This document shows positions 10,977 to 20,821 of a stretch of DNA of 48,128 nt, in pieces. The DNA is from Acidimicrobiia bacterium (GTDB taxonomy: Bacteria; Actinomycetota; Acidimicrobiia; Acidimicrobiales; CATQHL01): assembly GCA_021296415.1 (NCBI GenBank), contig JAGWAL010000003.1, positions 1-48,128 on the forward strand. The letters run 5' to 3'. The position numbers were made by a program, and so were the translations under genes. The first letter of the stretch is position 1; each line of letters starts with the position of its first letter. The notes below the pieces were generated by a model. It was not told where the DNA came from and ran no database searches. It worked only from the letters and a program-made list of their open reading frames with translations.

Positions 10977-11960
10977 TCAGCCTACCGGTGCAACCCTGGA
11001 CGCCCGGCGCCCTTTCGAGGCAGCGGCGGCCGGCTGCTCGCGAACGCTGAGTTGGAGCCGCAGCACCGCGGTCCACAGGGCCGCGGCGCCGGCGATGTGG
11101 ATGCCGACCAGCAGGGGCGGCACGCCCGTGAAGTACTGCAGATAGCCCACAACGGCCTGGGCGGCCAGCACGCCGACCGTCAGCCGGGCCTCGGCGGCGT
11201 AGCCCTGCCGTCGCCAGACCCGCCGGCGGGGATGCAACGAGCCTCTCTCCGCCAGCGCCCAGAGCAGCAGCGCCACGCCCGCGCACAGCGCCATCGCCGT
11301 TCCGTGCAGGCGCGCCAGCGAGGGGATGTGGAATTGCAGCCGCTCCACGTCGGGGTCCCCGCCGTGCGGCCCGGCGCCCGTCAGCAGCGTGCCGCTCACG
11401 ACGGCCAGAACGGTCAGGAGGACCAGCAGGTTCGCCAGGTTCTCGGTCCCGCGGCGCGGCACCCCCGAGGTGTCCGCGGGGTCGGCGCCGGCGGCCCCGC
11501 CGGCCTCGCTCCGCCCGGCGCGATGGTGCAGCACCACGGCGTTCGCCACGAGCACCATCGACAGGAGGAAGTGCGCGATGACCAGCCAGGGGGAGAGGTG
11601 GTACCACACCACCAGCCCGCCCAGGACCACCTGACCCGCCACACCGCCGACCAGGCCGAGCGCCAGCACGATGAGGTCGCGCCGGCGGGGGCGCCGCAGC
11701 AGGGCCCCCAGCACCGCCAGGGCGACCGCCGCCGAGACGAAGCCGGTGATCACCCGGTTCACGAACTCCACCATGGCGTGGTACTCGAGGTCGGCCACCA
11801 GTTGGTTGTCCTCGCAGGTGGGCCAGTCCGAGCAACCGAGTCCCGAGCCCGTCAGCCGCACGGCCCCCCCGGTGATGATGATGAAGATCAGGGCGGCCAG
11901 GGCGAACAGGGTGACGCGGCGATAGGTCGTCGCCGAGATCCCCTGCCGCCCGAATGCCAT
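10977..11960 (-). CDS. ctaA: Heme A synthase CtaA (Cox15)
   Basis: Membrane oxidase that converts heme O to heme A for the cytochrome oxidase encoded next door. The 327-residue polytopic protein has about eight membrane spans. It shows the Cox15 features GGAVRLTGSGLGCSDWPTC near the N-terminus, EFVNRVITG (heme-ligand region), VLGGLVVWYHLSP, RLHGTAMALCAG and GIHIAGAAALWTA. The paired cysteines of many CtaA proteins are represented by GCSDWPTC. ATG 11960 has a TAGGCT box eight bases upstream. It diverges from ctaB over 90 bases. Confidence 0.94.
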   Translation of the reverse strand: MAFGRQGISATTYRRVTLFALAALIFIIITGGAVRLTGSGLGCSDWPTCEDNQLVADLEYHAMVEFVNRVITGFVSAAVALAVLGALLRRPRRRDLIVLALGLVGGVAGQVVLGGLVVWYHLSPWLVIAHFLLSMVLVANAVVLHHRAGRSEAGGAAGADPADTSGVPRRGTENLANLLVLLTVLAVVSGTLLTGAGPHGGDPDVERLQFHIPSLARLHGTAMALCAGVALLLWALAERGSLHPRRRVWRRQGYAAEARLTVGVLAAQAVVGYLQYFTGVPPLLVGIHIAGAAALWTAVLRLQLSVREQPAAAASKGRRASRVAPVG

Positions 11961-11968
11961 CGGCGGCC

Positions 11969-11974
11969 AGCCTA
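11969..11974 (-). promoter_or_regulatory. -10 element of ctaA
   Basis: TAGGCT on the minus strand, eight bases from the ATG, is consistent with a leaderless or nearly leaderless ctaA mRNA. Confidence 0.45.
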
Positions 11975-12037
11975 CGAGCCGGCGGGGTCGTGTCCCGCAG
12001 GGCGGATCGGATCGGAGTATTGGCCGCGCCCGTCTCG

Positions 12038-12043
12038 TACGCT
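12038..12043 (+). promoter_or_regulatory. -10 element of ctaB
   Basis: TACGCT lies seven bases before the ctaB ATG at 12051, as expected for a leaderless transcript. The divergent ctaA and ctaB promoters share a 90-base interval. Confidence 0.5.
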
Positions 12044-12050
12044 TGCGCCG

Positions 12051-12926
<876 letters not shown>

Positions 12927-13092
12927 TGGACCCGCGCGCAGTCGGCGCGGTGGCCCCCCGGCCGTCGGTGCGGCCGGCACGCGGACACGCTGTACAGTTC
13001 GGGGCTGGATCAGGCCCCTTGGCCGTCGAGCGAGCCGATCTCGCCGTGCGGTCATGTCGAACGGACACACTGCGCCCCGCCACCGAATTCGA

Positions 13093-14814
13093 ATGACCGT
13101 GACCGAGACCCACGCTCCCGTTACGGGCGAGCACGTCCCGCCGCCGTCCCTCGGAGAGTCATCGCCGCGGGGTTTGGCCGGGCTGCTGTCCAGCGGGGAC
13201 CACAAGACGGTGGGGCGGATGTGGATCGTCGTCTCGCTGCTGCTGGGCGGGTTCGTGCTGGTGTGCGGGCTGCTGCTGCATCTCGAGCGAACGGCCCTGC
13301 CCAACGTCGATGTCTTCGTGGGGGTCGAGTCCTTCCGGCAGATCTTCACGCTCCACCGGATCGGCTTGGTCTTCCTGTTCGCGATGCCGCTCTGGATCGG
13401 ACTCGCCACGTACATGGTTCCGCTGCAGATCGGTGCCCGCGGTGTCGCCTTCCCACGGGCCGCGGCGGCGGCCTTCTGGGTCTGGCTCACGGGGGCGGGC
13501 ATCCTCATCGCCTCCTGGGCGATCGACGGGGGACTGGTCGCCGGCGGCGAGCAGCGGGCGGTGGAGCTGTCGCTGCTCTCCTTCGCGGTGGTGGTCCTCG
13601 CCCAACTCGCCGCGGTGGCGGTACTGCTCACGACCATGTTCACGCAGCGGCCGCACGGCATGAGTCTCGAGCGGATGCCGATCTTCTCGTGGTCCGTTCT
13701 GGTGGCGGGCGCCGTCTGGCTGCTGACCCTGCCGGTGCTGGTGGCCAACCTGGTGATCATGTGGGTCGACCTGCGTGGCGCCGGTGCGGTCCGCTACGGC
13801 GCCGGTCAGAACCTCTTCGATCAGGTCGCCTGGGTGTTCGAGCAGCCGCAGGTGTTCGTCTTCGCCGTTCCCGCCATCGGCGTCATCGGCGAGATCCTGC
13901 CGGTCGCCTTCGGCACCCCGCAGCGGCGCTGGGGCGTCATGCTCTCGCTCGTCGGTCTGGTGGGGGTGTTCAGCTTCGGCGCCGGTCTGCAAGGCTTCTT
14001 CAGCCCGTCGGCACGGACGACACCGCTGTATGTCGTAAGCGGGATCGTGCTGGCACTCGGGGTGGTGGCCCTGCTCGGAGGCTGGGCCGATCTCGGCCGC
14101 AGCACCCGCCGGCTTCCCCGTCCCAGCGGGCATCTCGCCCTGGCACTGTCGGCGCTCGGTGTCCTGGTGTTCGCGGCGATCGTGGCCTTCATCCGCGTGC
14201 TGGGAGGGGCGGTCGGGTTCCTGCGCAGCTTCGCCCGGCACAACGAGTCCTGGCAGAACGACCTGGACGGAGCGCTGGCGCCTCTCGACGATCTGCGGGG
14301 GACCATGGCCGGCGCCGGCCTGCTGGATCTCGTCGTGATGACGGCCGTCCTGGGTGCCGTGGCGGGGCTGTTCTACTGGAGTCCCAAGATCTTCGGCCGC
14401 AGGGCGTCGCACGCCGCCGGGTTCGGCGCGGCAGGGATCCTCGGGGCCGGAGGGTTGCTCGTGGGCCTGATGGGCCTAGTCGCCGGCTTCTTGGGCCAGC
14501 CCGATCAACCCAGCATGTCCTTCACCTCGGTGGGCGCCGAGGTTGCCGCGGTCCTCAGCGTCATCGGCGTGATCGGGATCCTGGCGGGCCTGGGCATCGT
14601 GGTGATCTCGGTGCTGCGCGGTGCCTCCGAGTTGGCGAGGGGTGCGACGACGGTCACCGACCCGTGGGGCGGCCACACCCTCGAATGGGTCGCCCCGTCG
14701 CCCCCGCCCGTGGACAACTTCGCCGACCAGCCGGTTGCGCCGGTGCGTTCGGCCCACCCGCTCTGGGACACGCCTCCCCCGGGCGGCGCCGATGCCCTGG
14801 GGAGTGCTCGGTGA
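13093..14814 (+). CDS. Subunit I-like oxidase paralogue lacking most metal ligands
   Basis: A 573-residue polytopic protein clearly homologous to CtaD: DHKTVGRMW at its first span, FTLHRIGLVFLFAMP and MVPLQIGARGVAFPR align with FTMHGVTMVFLVIMP and LLPLQIGARDVAFPR of the real CtaD 4.6 kb downstream. Only the helix-II heme-a histidine (H88) survives. The CuB/tyrosine site GHPEVY has become EQPQVF (250-255), the HH pair is gone, the helix-X HFH is gone, and the proton-channel Asp is Gly117. It cannot be a standard oxygen-reducing subunit. The start is uncertain: ATG 13054 is also possible, and neither has a clear ribosome site. The stop overlaps the next gene. Confidence 0.85.
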   Translation: MTVTETHAPVTGEHVPPPSLGESSPRGLAGLLSSGDHKTVGRMWIVVSLLLGGFVLVCGLLLHLERTALPNVDVFVGVESFRQIFTLHRIGLVFLFAMPLWIGLATYMVPLQIGARGVAFPRAAAAAFWVWLTGAGILIASWAIDGGLVAGGEQRAVELSLLSFAVVVLAQLAAVAVLLTTMFTQRPHGMSLERMPIFSWSVLVAGAVWLLTLPVLVANLVIMWVDLRGAGAVRYGAGQNLFDQVAWVFEQPQVFVFAVPAIGVIGEILPVAFGTPQRRWGVMLSLVGLVGVFSFGAGLQGFFSPSARTTPLYVVSGIVLALGVVALLGGWADLGRSTRRLPRPSGHLALALSALGVLVFAAIVAFIRVLGGAVGFLRSFARHNESWQNDLDGALAPLDDLRGTMAGAGLLDLVVMTAVLGAVAGLFYWSPKIFGRRASHAAGFGAAGILGAGGLLVGLMGLVAGFLGQPDQPSMSFTSVGAEVAAVLSVIGVIGILAGLGIVVISVLRGASELARGATTVTDPWGGHTLEWVAPSPPPVDNFADQPVAPVRSAHPLWDTPPPGGADALGSAR

Positions 14815-15425
14815 GCGACGTCGCCGTCGAGACGACCGGGGCCGTCGCGCCGGCGATCCCGCCGCGCCGGCGGACCCTGCAGGTGGGGACCGGGTTCGCC
14901 TCGGCCGCCGTGTGTATGTACTTCGGCGGGCTGCTCGGGGTCTACTTCTCCGAGCGGGCCGAGTTCCTGCGTGCGAACCCCGGCCAATCGTGGATACCCG
15001 CGGGCGCCCGAGTCGAGCTGACGGCGCCCACGGTGATGGCCTGGACGCTGCTGCTGAGCGTCGTGACGATGCAGTGGGCCGTCCACGCCACGGCCCGCGA
15101 CGACCGCCGGCACACGCTGATGGCCCTTCTGGTCACAGCGATGTTCGGCGTTGCCGTGATCAACCAGACCGCCTTCCAGTACGGGCAGATGGGCCTGACC
15201 ATCGATGGCGGCAGCCTGGCGGCGCCGCTGATCTACACGATCTCGGGAAGCCACCTGGCTCTGGTGGTCGTGGCGCTCGCCTACTTGTTCATCATGGCCG
15301 TCCGCGCCATGACGGCACCGCGGACCAGCGTCCACCTCGATGGGATGTCCGCGGCCGCCGTGCTGTGGCACGTCATGGTCTTCCTGTACCTGGTCATCTG
15401 GGTCGGACTCTTCGTGACGAGATGA
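14811..15425 (+). CDS. Heme-copper oxidase subunit III-like membrane protein
   Basis: A 204-residue protein with about five membrane spans, coupled to the preceding subunit I-like gene by a GTGA overlap. It resembles a shortened cytochrome oxidase subunit III: first span FASAAVCMYFGGLLGVYF, WTLLLSVVTMQWAVHATARDD, then INQTAFQYGQMGL and ISGSHLALVVVALAYLF, matching the VYEFT and TGFHGAHVTIG regions of the genuine CtaE at 19758. It probably partners the ligand-less subunit I paralogue rather than CtaD. The role is unknown. Confidence 0.75.
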   Translation: MSDVAVETTGAVAPAIPPRRRTLQVGTGFASAAVCMYFGGLLGVYFSERAEFLRANPGQSWIPAGARVELTAPTVMAWTLLLSVVTMQWAVHATARDDRRHTLMALLVTAMFGVAVINQTAFQYGQMGLTIDGGSLAAPLIYTISGSHLALVVVALAYLFIMAVRAMTAPRTSVHLDGMSAAAVLWHVMVFLYLVIWVGLFVTR

Positions 15426-15490
15426 TGGACCGCCTCGCACCCGCGGCGCCGCTGCCGCCCGTCCCGCTCGAGAGGGCCGCGGCGTGCTGA
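15422..15490 (+). CDS. Possible 22-residue coupling peptide
   Basis: A 22-codon frame starts at ATGATG, overlapping the TGA of the subunit III-like gene, and ends at a TGA overlapping the GTG of the next gene. It is Pro/Ala-rich (MMDRLAPAAPLPPVPLE), with no recognisable domain. It may only carry ribosomes across the 58-base gap between the two membrane-protein genes. It could also be chance. Confidence 0.3.
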   Translation: MMDRLAPAAPLPPVPLERAAAC

Positions 15491-16317
15491 CCCCCGGTTT
15501 CAAGCTCTTCTTCGGCTTCGGCGCCCTCGCCGCCGTCGGCGCCATCATCTACGGGGTCGCCACCGGTGATCCCGGCGGCGCCGACTACATCGGCGTCGTG
15601 GATCGGGACGCCTGGAAGGGCGTGATCAGCCTGGGATGGCAGGGAGGCATCGGGGAGCACACCGGCTTCATCGTGCTGGTCTTCGCGGCGCTGGTCAGCG
15701 GCGGCCTGGGCTGCCTGCTGGTTGCGTTCCGCGACGCTGACGCCGAGTCCGTGGGCGAGCTCGCCCCGAGCGGTGAGACCCCGCCGACGGTGGCGCCGAC
15801 GCATCCCTCCTACTGGCCGGTCCTGTCGGCCTTCGCCGTGGCGGTGGCGGTGATCGGGCTCGTCACCCACGCGGCGATCTTCGTGATCGGCCTCATCCTC
15901 GCGGGGGTGGTGGCCTTCGAGTGGATGATCAGCGCCTGGGCGGATCGTGCGACCGGCGACGCCGGGGCGAACCGGGCGCTGCGCAACCGGCTCATGAACC
16001 CCATCGAGATCCCCGTCCTGGGCGCCGCCGGCGTGGCCATCCTCGTCGTGGGCGGCTCGCGCGTGCTGCTGGCGGTCAGCGAGTTCAGCGCGGTCTGGAT
16101 CGCCGCCGGTGTCGCCACCGCGATCCTGCTGGTGGCGATGCTGTTCGCGGCCCGGCCGCGGATCGGGAAGTCGGTCATCGCCACGGTGCTGGCCTTCGCC
16201 GCCGTGGCGATCGTTGCCGCGGGCATCGTGGCGACCGCCGCCGGTTCGTACGACCACGGCGGCGGCGAGGGGCATGGGTCCGACGACGCGGCCGAGACCC
16301 ACGAGGGCGAGGAGTGA
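15484..16317 (+). CDS. Seven-span membrane protein of the oxidase operon
   Basis: A 277-residue protein with about seven hydrophobic spans and a short His/Asp/Glu-rich tail (SYDHGGGEGHGSDD). I do not recognise a named family. HPSYWPVLSAFAVAVAVIGLV near residue 105 resembles PSYWPVVVALGLPFVAYGLI in the C-terminal extension of CtaD and the subunit IV-like pieces of actinobacterial oxidases, so a structural or assembly role in the oxidase is plausible. The start is GTG 15484. The stop overlaps the coxB ATG by one base (TGATG), placing it firmly in the operon. Confidence 0.75.
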   Translation: MLTPGFKLFFGFGALAAVGAIIYGVATGDPGGADYIGVVDRDAWKGVISLGWQGGIGEHTGFIVLVFAALVSGGLGCLLVAFRDADAESVGELAPSGETPPTVAPTHPSYWPVLSAFAVAVAVIGLVTHAAIFVIGLILAGVVAFEWMISAWADRATGDAGANRALRNRLMNPIEIPVLGAAGVAILVVGGSRVLLAVSEFSAVWIAAGVATAILLVAMLFAARPRIGKSVIATVLAFAAVAIVAAGIVATAAGSYDHGGGEGHGSDDAAETHEGEE

Positions 16318-17594
16318 TGGGCACCGGCGGCGGGCGCGCTGGCCGGCGCGGCGGGCGCGTGGTGCGACGGCTCTCGCTGATCCTCGTCGCCCTGGCGGTC
16401 GCGCTGATCGTGGCGGGGTGTGCCGACGAACACCCTCTGGACACGCTCACCCCGGCCGGCCCGGACGCGGAGGAGATCAACGATCTGTTCTTCCCGGTTC
16501 TCGGGGTGGCCATCATCGTCTTCTTCCTGGTACAGGGCGCCATCATCTACCTGGCCGTGCGCTACCGGGCGCGCCGCCGCGCCGCCGCGGCAGCCGCTGG
16601 GACCGACGGCGACGAGAGCGACGACCTCTACGGGGACGAGGAGTATCCCGAGCAGGTGCACGGGAATCTCCGGCTGGAACTGGCCTGGACCATCGTCCCC
16701 ACCATCCTGCTGACGGTGATCTCCGTGTTCACGCTGATCTCGCTCGTCGAGCTGAACAAGGTGTCGGCTGCCGAGGACGATCTCCGGGTGACCGTGGTGG
16801 GCCAGCAGTGGTGGTGGGAGTTCCAGTACCACCTCGACGGTGACACCGAGACGCCGCCGGACATCGTGACCGCCAACGAGATGGTGATCCCCGTCGGTCA
16901 GCAGGTGCCCCTGGAGATCACCTCCCGCGACGTCATCCACTCCTTCTGGGTCCCGCGCCTGAACGGCAAGAAGGACGCCGTACCCGGCCGCACGCACCCG
17001 TGGGTCATCGAGGCCGACGAACCAGGTCGCTACATGGGCGTGTGCCAAGAGTACTGCGGCCTCTCGCACGCCTACATGCGCAACTACACCGTCGTGCTGA
17101 CGCAGGCGGAGTGGAACGAGTGGGTGGAGGGGCAACTCGTCGACGCGGTGCCGCTGGAACCCGGCGACCCGGGCTACGAGGGCCAGGAGGTCTTCCTGGC
17201 GAACTGCGCCAACTGCCACGTCGTCAACGGTGTGACCGACGTGAACCTGGACGGAGTGCCCGACGGCATGGACGACTACGACGGGGACAACGGGGACGAC
17301 GACATCACCTCCGCGCTCGTCGCCGGGGCGGCCCCGAACCTCACGCACCTGGCGAGCCGCACGACGTTCGCCGGCTCGATCTTCGATCTCTACGAGGACC
17401 GGGCCAAGCGGATCCCCTACCTCGAGGTGGCCGAGCGGGGCTACTTGAACCGCGGCGACTTGGAGGCGTGGATCCGCAACGCCCCGGAGCGCAAGGCCAA
17501 CGATGCCGACGGGGCGCGAGGCATGACCGCGTTCCCCGGCCTCAGCGACGGCGAGATCGACGCGCTCGTCGAATACCTGACGACCCTGCGATAG
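16317..17594 (+). CDS. ctaC: Cytochrome c oxidase subunit II with fused cytochrome c (caa3 type)
   Basis: Accepts electrons through CuA and passes them to CtaD. The 425-residue protein has a lipoprotein signal (lipobox VAGC, Cys35), two membrane spans, and a cupredoxin domain with QQWWWEFQY and the CuA ligands C243, C247, H251 and M254. A C-terminal cytochrome c domain has CANCH (C297, C300, H301) and a likely axial Met403, so it can take electrons directly as in caa3 oxidases. An Asp-rich insert at 308-329, with DVNLDGVPDGMDD, resembles a calcium-binding loop. Confidence 0.95.
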   Translation: MGTGGGRAGRRGGRVVRRLSLILVALAVALIVAGCADEHPLDTLTPAGPDAEEINDLFFPVLGVAIIVFFLVQGAIIYLAVRYRARRRAAAAAAGTDGDESDDLYGDEEYPEQVHGNLRLELAWTIVPTILLTVISVFTLISLVELNKVSAAEDDLRVTVVGQQWWWEFQYHLDGDTETPPDIVTANEMVIPVGQQVPLEITSRDVIHSFWVPRLNGKKDAVPGRTHPWVIEADEPGRYMGVCQEYCGLSHAYMRNYTVVLTQAEWNEWVEGQLVDAVPLEPGDPGYEGQEVFLANCANCHVVNGVTDVNLDGVPDGMDDYDGDNGDDDITSALVAGAAPNLTHLASRTTFAGSIFDLYEDRAKRIPYLEVAERGYLNRGDLEAWIRNAPERKANDADGARGMTAFPGLSDGEIDALVEYLTTLR

Positions 17595-17670
17595 ACAGGG
17601 TGACGCAAAAGCGGGAACGAACCGAGACGAGACCCACAGCGAGACACCCAGAGAGACGCACCCAAGCACC

Positions 17671-19761
17671 ATGACCACCACCTCCGAACCTCCGCTGCAG
17701 CTCACCGCAGGCGAGCAGCTGGTGAGGCCCTCCACGTCGCTCGGCGTGCTGTCCCGCCCGAAGGGCGAGGTGGGCTGGAAGAGCTGGCTGTTCACCGTGG
17801 ATCACAAGCGCATCGGCATCATGTACGGCGCCGCCGCCCTCCTGTTCCTGGTGGTCGGCGGCATCGAGGCCCTGCTCATCCGGCTGCAACTCGCCGTTCC
17901 GGGCGGCAACGTGCTCAGCGAGGACGCCTACAACCAGGTCTTCACGATGCACGGCGTGACAATGGTCTTCCTGGTGATCATGCCGATGGCCGCGGCCTTC
18001 GCCAACTACCTGCTCCCGCTGCAGATCGGCGCGCGCGACGTGGCCTTCCCCCGCCTCAACGCCTTCAGCCTCTGGGCATTCCTGGCCGGGGGGATCTTCC
18101 TCAACACGTCGTGGTTCCTGGGCGGGGCGCCCGATGGCGGCTGGTTCGGCTACGCCCCCAACAGCGGCCTGGTGTTCTCCCCGAGCCACGGCATGGACTT
18201 CTACGCCCTGGGCCTGCAGATCACCGGTATCGCCTCGCTGGTCAGCGCCATCAACCTCATCACGACGGTGCTCAACATGCGCGCTCCGGGGATGACCCTG
18301 TTCCGCATGCCGGTGCTCACCTGGATGTTGCTGGTGGTGCAGTTCCTGCTGCTGTTCGCCATTCCGGTGATCACCGTGGCGCTGTTCCTGCTGAGCTTCG
18401 ACCGGCTCTTCGGTGCCAACTTCTTCAACGTGGCGGCCGGCGCCGATCCACTCCTCTGGCAGCACCTCTTCTGGATCTTCGGCCATCCCGAGGTGTACAT
18501 CCTCATCCTGCCCGCCTTCGGCATCATGTCCGAGGTCATTCCCGTCTTCAGCCGCAAACCCATCTTCGGCTACCCGTTCATGGTGTTCTCCGGCATAGCC
18601 ATCGGCTTCATGGGCTGGGGCGTGTGGGCGCACCACATGTTCACCTCGGGCATTGGACCGGTCTCGGTGGCTGTCTTCTCGCTCTCGACGATGTTCATCG
18701 CCGTGCCCACAGGGGTGAAGATCCTCAACTGGCTTGCCACCATGTGGGGGGGTCGATTGCGGTTCACCACGGCGATGCTGTACTCGGTCGGGGCGGTGGC
18801 AATGTTCACCATCGGCGGGCTCTCGGGGGTGACCCATGCCATCTCACCTGCCGACACGCAGCAGACCGACACCTACTACATCGTCGCCCACTTCCACTAC
18901 GTGATCTTCGGCGGTTCCCTGATGGGAATGCTGTCGGGCCTCTACTTCTGGTGGCCGAAGGCGTTCGGCTACAAGCTCAACGAGCGCCTGGGGAAGGTCG
19001 GCTTCTGGGTGTTGCTCGTCGGCTTCAATCTCACGTTCGGGCCCATGCACATCCTGGGCCTGCAGGGCATGTCGCGCCGCATCCACAGCTACGCCGCCGA
19101 CTCCGGGTTCAACCTCTGGAACGCCGTGGCAACCGCCGGCTCCTTCGTCATCGCCGTGGGTGTGCTGCTGTTCTTCTGGAACATCGGATTGAGCCGCCGC
19201 CGGGCGCGCGGGGCGCCGCCGCTTGGCCCCGATCCGTGGGACGCGCGCGCTCTCGAGTGGATGACGGCATCGCCGGTGCCCACGCACAACTTCGACCGCG
19301 AGATCACCGTGACTCGCCAGGACGAGTTCTGGCATCGCAAGTGGGGCTACGACGAGAACGGCAAGGTGGTGCGCATCGCTCCGACCGCCGAGGTCGCCCA
19401 CGACGGGAGCGCCAAGGGCGTGCACCTGCCCTCGCCCTCGTACTGGCCGGTCGTGGTGGCCCTCGGGCTGCCGTTCGTGGCGTACGGCCTCATCTACAAC
19501 CTCTGGATCACCGGTGTCGGCGCTCTCCTGATCCTGGGCGGCCTGTACGCCTGGGTCTTCGAACCTCCCGACGATCCCGAGGACCAGGCGCACGACGATC
19601 ACCACGAGTCCGATCCGTCCGGCGACACCGGCAACGGTGCCGACGGGGGTGGATCGCAGGACCACAACGGCGGATCGGCCGACGGTGACGGCGCGCGGCC
19701 CTTGGCCGCCGCGGGTGCGCCGGCCGGTCCGGCCGCCGAGTCATCGGGGAATCAGCCATGA
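17671..19761 (+). CDS. ctaD: Cytochrome c oxidase subunit I
   Basis: Catalytic subunit that reduces oxygen and pumps protons. All residues missing from the paralogue at 13093 are here: heme-a His94 (FTMHG), CuB His272 and cross-linked Tyr276 in GHPEVY with Glu274 (A1-type D channel), His321-His322 (AHHMF), K-channel Lys350, and His407/His409 (AHFHY). Asp123 lies at the D-channel entrance. At 696 residues it is longer than usual, because two extra membrane spans and a charged Asp/His/Gly-rich tail follow about residue 590. A 76-base leader separates it from coxB; ctaE overlaps its stop (ATGA). Confidence 0.98.
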   Translation: MTTTSEPPLQLTAGEQLVRPSTSLGVLSRPKGEVGWKSWLFTVDHKRIGIMYGAAALLFLVVGGIEALLIRLQLAVPGGNVLSEDAYNQVFTMHGVTMVFLVIMPMAAAFANYLLPLQIGARDVAFPRLNAFSLWAFLAGGIFLNTSWFLGGAPDGGWFGYAPNSGLVFSPSHGMDFYALGLQITGIASLVSAINLITTVLNMRAPGMTLFRMPVLTWMLLVVQFLLLFAIPVITVALFLLSFDRLFGANFFNVAAGADPLLWQHLFWIFGHPEVYILILPAFGIMSEVIPVFSRKPIFGYPFMVFSGIAIGFMGWGVWAHHMFTSGIGPVSVAVFSLSTMFIAVPTGVKILNWLATMWGGRLRFTTAMLYSVGAVAMFTIGGLSGVTHAISPADTQQTDTYYIVAHFHYVIFGGSLMGMLSGLYFWWPKAFGYKLNERLGKVGFWVLLVGFNLTFGPMHILGLQGMSRRIHSYAADSGFNLWNAVATAGSFVIAVGVLLFFWNIGLSRRRARGAPPLGPDPWDARALEWMTASPVPTHNFDREITVTRQDEFWHRKWGYDENGKVVRIAPTAEVAHDGSAKGVHLPSPSYWPVVVALGLPFVAYGLIYNLWITGVGALLILGGLYAWVFEPPDDPEDQAHDDHHESDPSGDTGNGADGGGSQDHNGGSADGDGARPLAAAGAPAGPAAESSGNQP

Positions 19762-20399
19762 GCGACGTCGCATCCCCCGAGACGACCGTGAGCGCGCCGG
19801 CCGCCACCGGCCACACAGCCGCCGCGCACCCGCCGACGACCACGGGCCTGACCCACAACAAGCTGGCGATGTGGCTGTTCCTCGGCTCGGAGTGCCTGCT
19901 GTTCGGCGCTCTCATCGCCACGTACATGTTCGCCAAGTCCCGGCTGCCGGCCGGCGAGTTGGGGCCGAACGACGTCTTCGACATCCCGTTCACGTCGGTG
20001 AGCTCGTTCGTGCTGCTGATGAGCTCGCTGACGATGGTGCTGGCACTGTCGGCCCTGAACCGGGGCGAGGAGCGGAACTTCCGGGTGTGGATCGTGGCGA
20101 CCGCCCTGCTGGGTGGCACGTTCATCGCCGGGCAGGTCTACGAGTTCACGGTCTTCTACAACCTCGGGCTCGGCTACACCACCAACATCTTCGGGTCCGC
20201 CTTCTACACGCTCACCGGGTTCCACGGCGCCCACGTCACCATCGGCATCGTCATGCTGATGTCGACGCTGGTTTCGAGCGTCCGCGGGCGCCTCAGTCCC
20301 CGGAACGCCGAGACCGTCGAGCTCATCGGCCTGTACTGGCACTTCGTCGACATCGTGTGGATCCTGATCTTCACGATCATCTACCTGTTCCCGCAGTAG
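19758..20399 (+). CDS. ctaE: Cytochrome c oxidase subunit III
   Basis: Structural subunit of the caa3 oxidase, 213 residues with five spans after a variable Ala/Thr-rich N-terminus. Diagnostic stretches are NKLAMWLFLGSECLLFGALIA, AGQVYEF, LTGFHGAHVTIG and the terminal GLYWHFVDIVWILIF. It starts at an ATG overlapping the ctaD stop by four bases, so synthesis of the two subunits is coupled. Confidence 0.96.
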   Translation: MSDVASPETTVSAPAATGHTAAAHPPTTTGLTHNKLAMWLFLGSECLLFGALIATYMFAKSRLPAGELGPNDVFDIPFTSVSSFVLLMSSLTMVLALSALNRGEERNFRVWIVATALLGGTFIAGQVYEFTVFYNLGLGYTTNIFGSAFYTLTGFHGAHVTIGIVMLMSTLVSSVRGRLSPRNAETVELIGLYWHFVDIVWILIFTIIYLFPQ

Positions 20400-20415
20400 C
20401 GGAGGTGCCCGCTCC

Positions 20416-20799
20416 ATGACGCAGACTCCCTCCGTCCCCACCGAGGCCGCCGAGGACGTCCAGCCGGCCGACGCCGAGACCGAGGACGTCGCCGCCGAGC
20501 ATGACGCCGAGCACGAGCACCCGTCGGACCGGCAGTACGTCAAGGTCGCCCTCATTCTCGGCGCCCTCACGGCGCTCGAGGTCGCCACCTACTTCGAGTC
20601 GGTGCACCACCTCGGCGACGCGGCGCTCTACGCGCTGCTCGTCGTGCTGATGGTCCTCAAGTTCATCTACGTCGTGGCGTGGTTCATGCACCTCAAGTTC
20701 GACTCGGTCATCTTGCGGCGCATCTTCGTGGCGGGCATCGTGCTGGCCCTGGGGGTCTACCTGGTCATGTTGACGGCGTTCCGCATCTGGGGAGCCTGA
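20416..20799 (+). CDS. Cytochrome c oxidase subunit IV-type protein
   Basis: A 127-residue protein with a 40-residue acidic N-terminus and three membrane spans. The segment ALTALEVATYF followed by ALLVVLMVLKFIYVVAWFMHLKFD is the core of the prokaryotic subunit IV (CtaF/CoxIV) family. It sits directly after ctaE, with GGAGGTG upstream at 20401-20407, and probably stabilises the oxidase. Confidence 0.88.
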   Translation: MTQTPSVPTEAAEDVQPADAETEDVAAEHDAEHEHPSDRQYVKVALILGALTALEVATYFESVHHLGDAALYALLVVLMVLKFIYVVAWFMHLKFDSVILRRIFVAGIVLALGVYLVMLTAFRIWGA

Positions 20800-20821
20800 G
20801 CCCGGCGTCCGGGGGTGGGCG

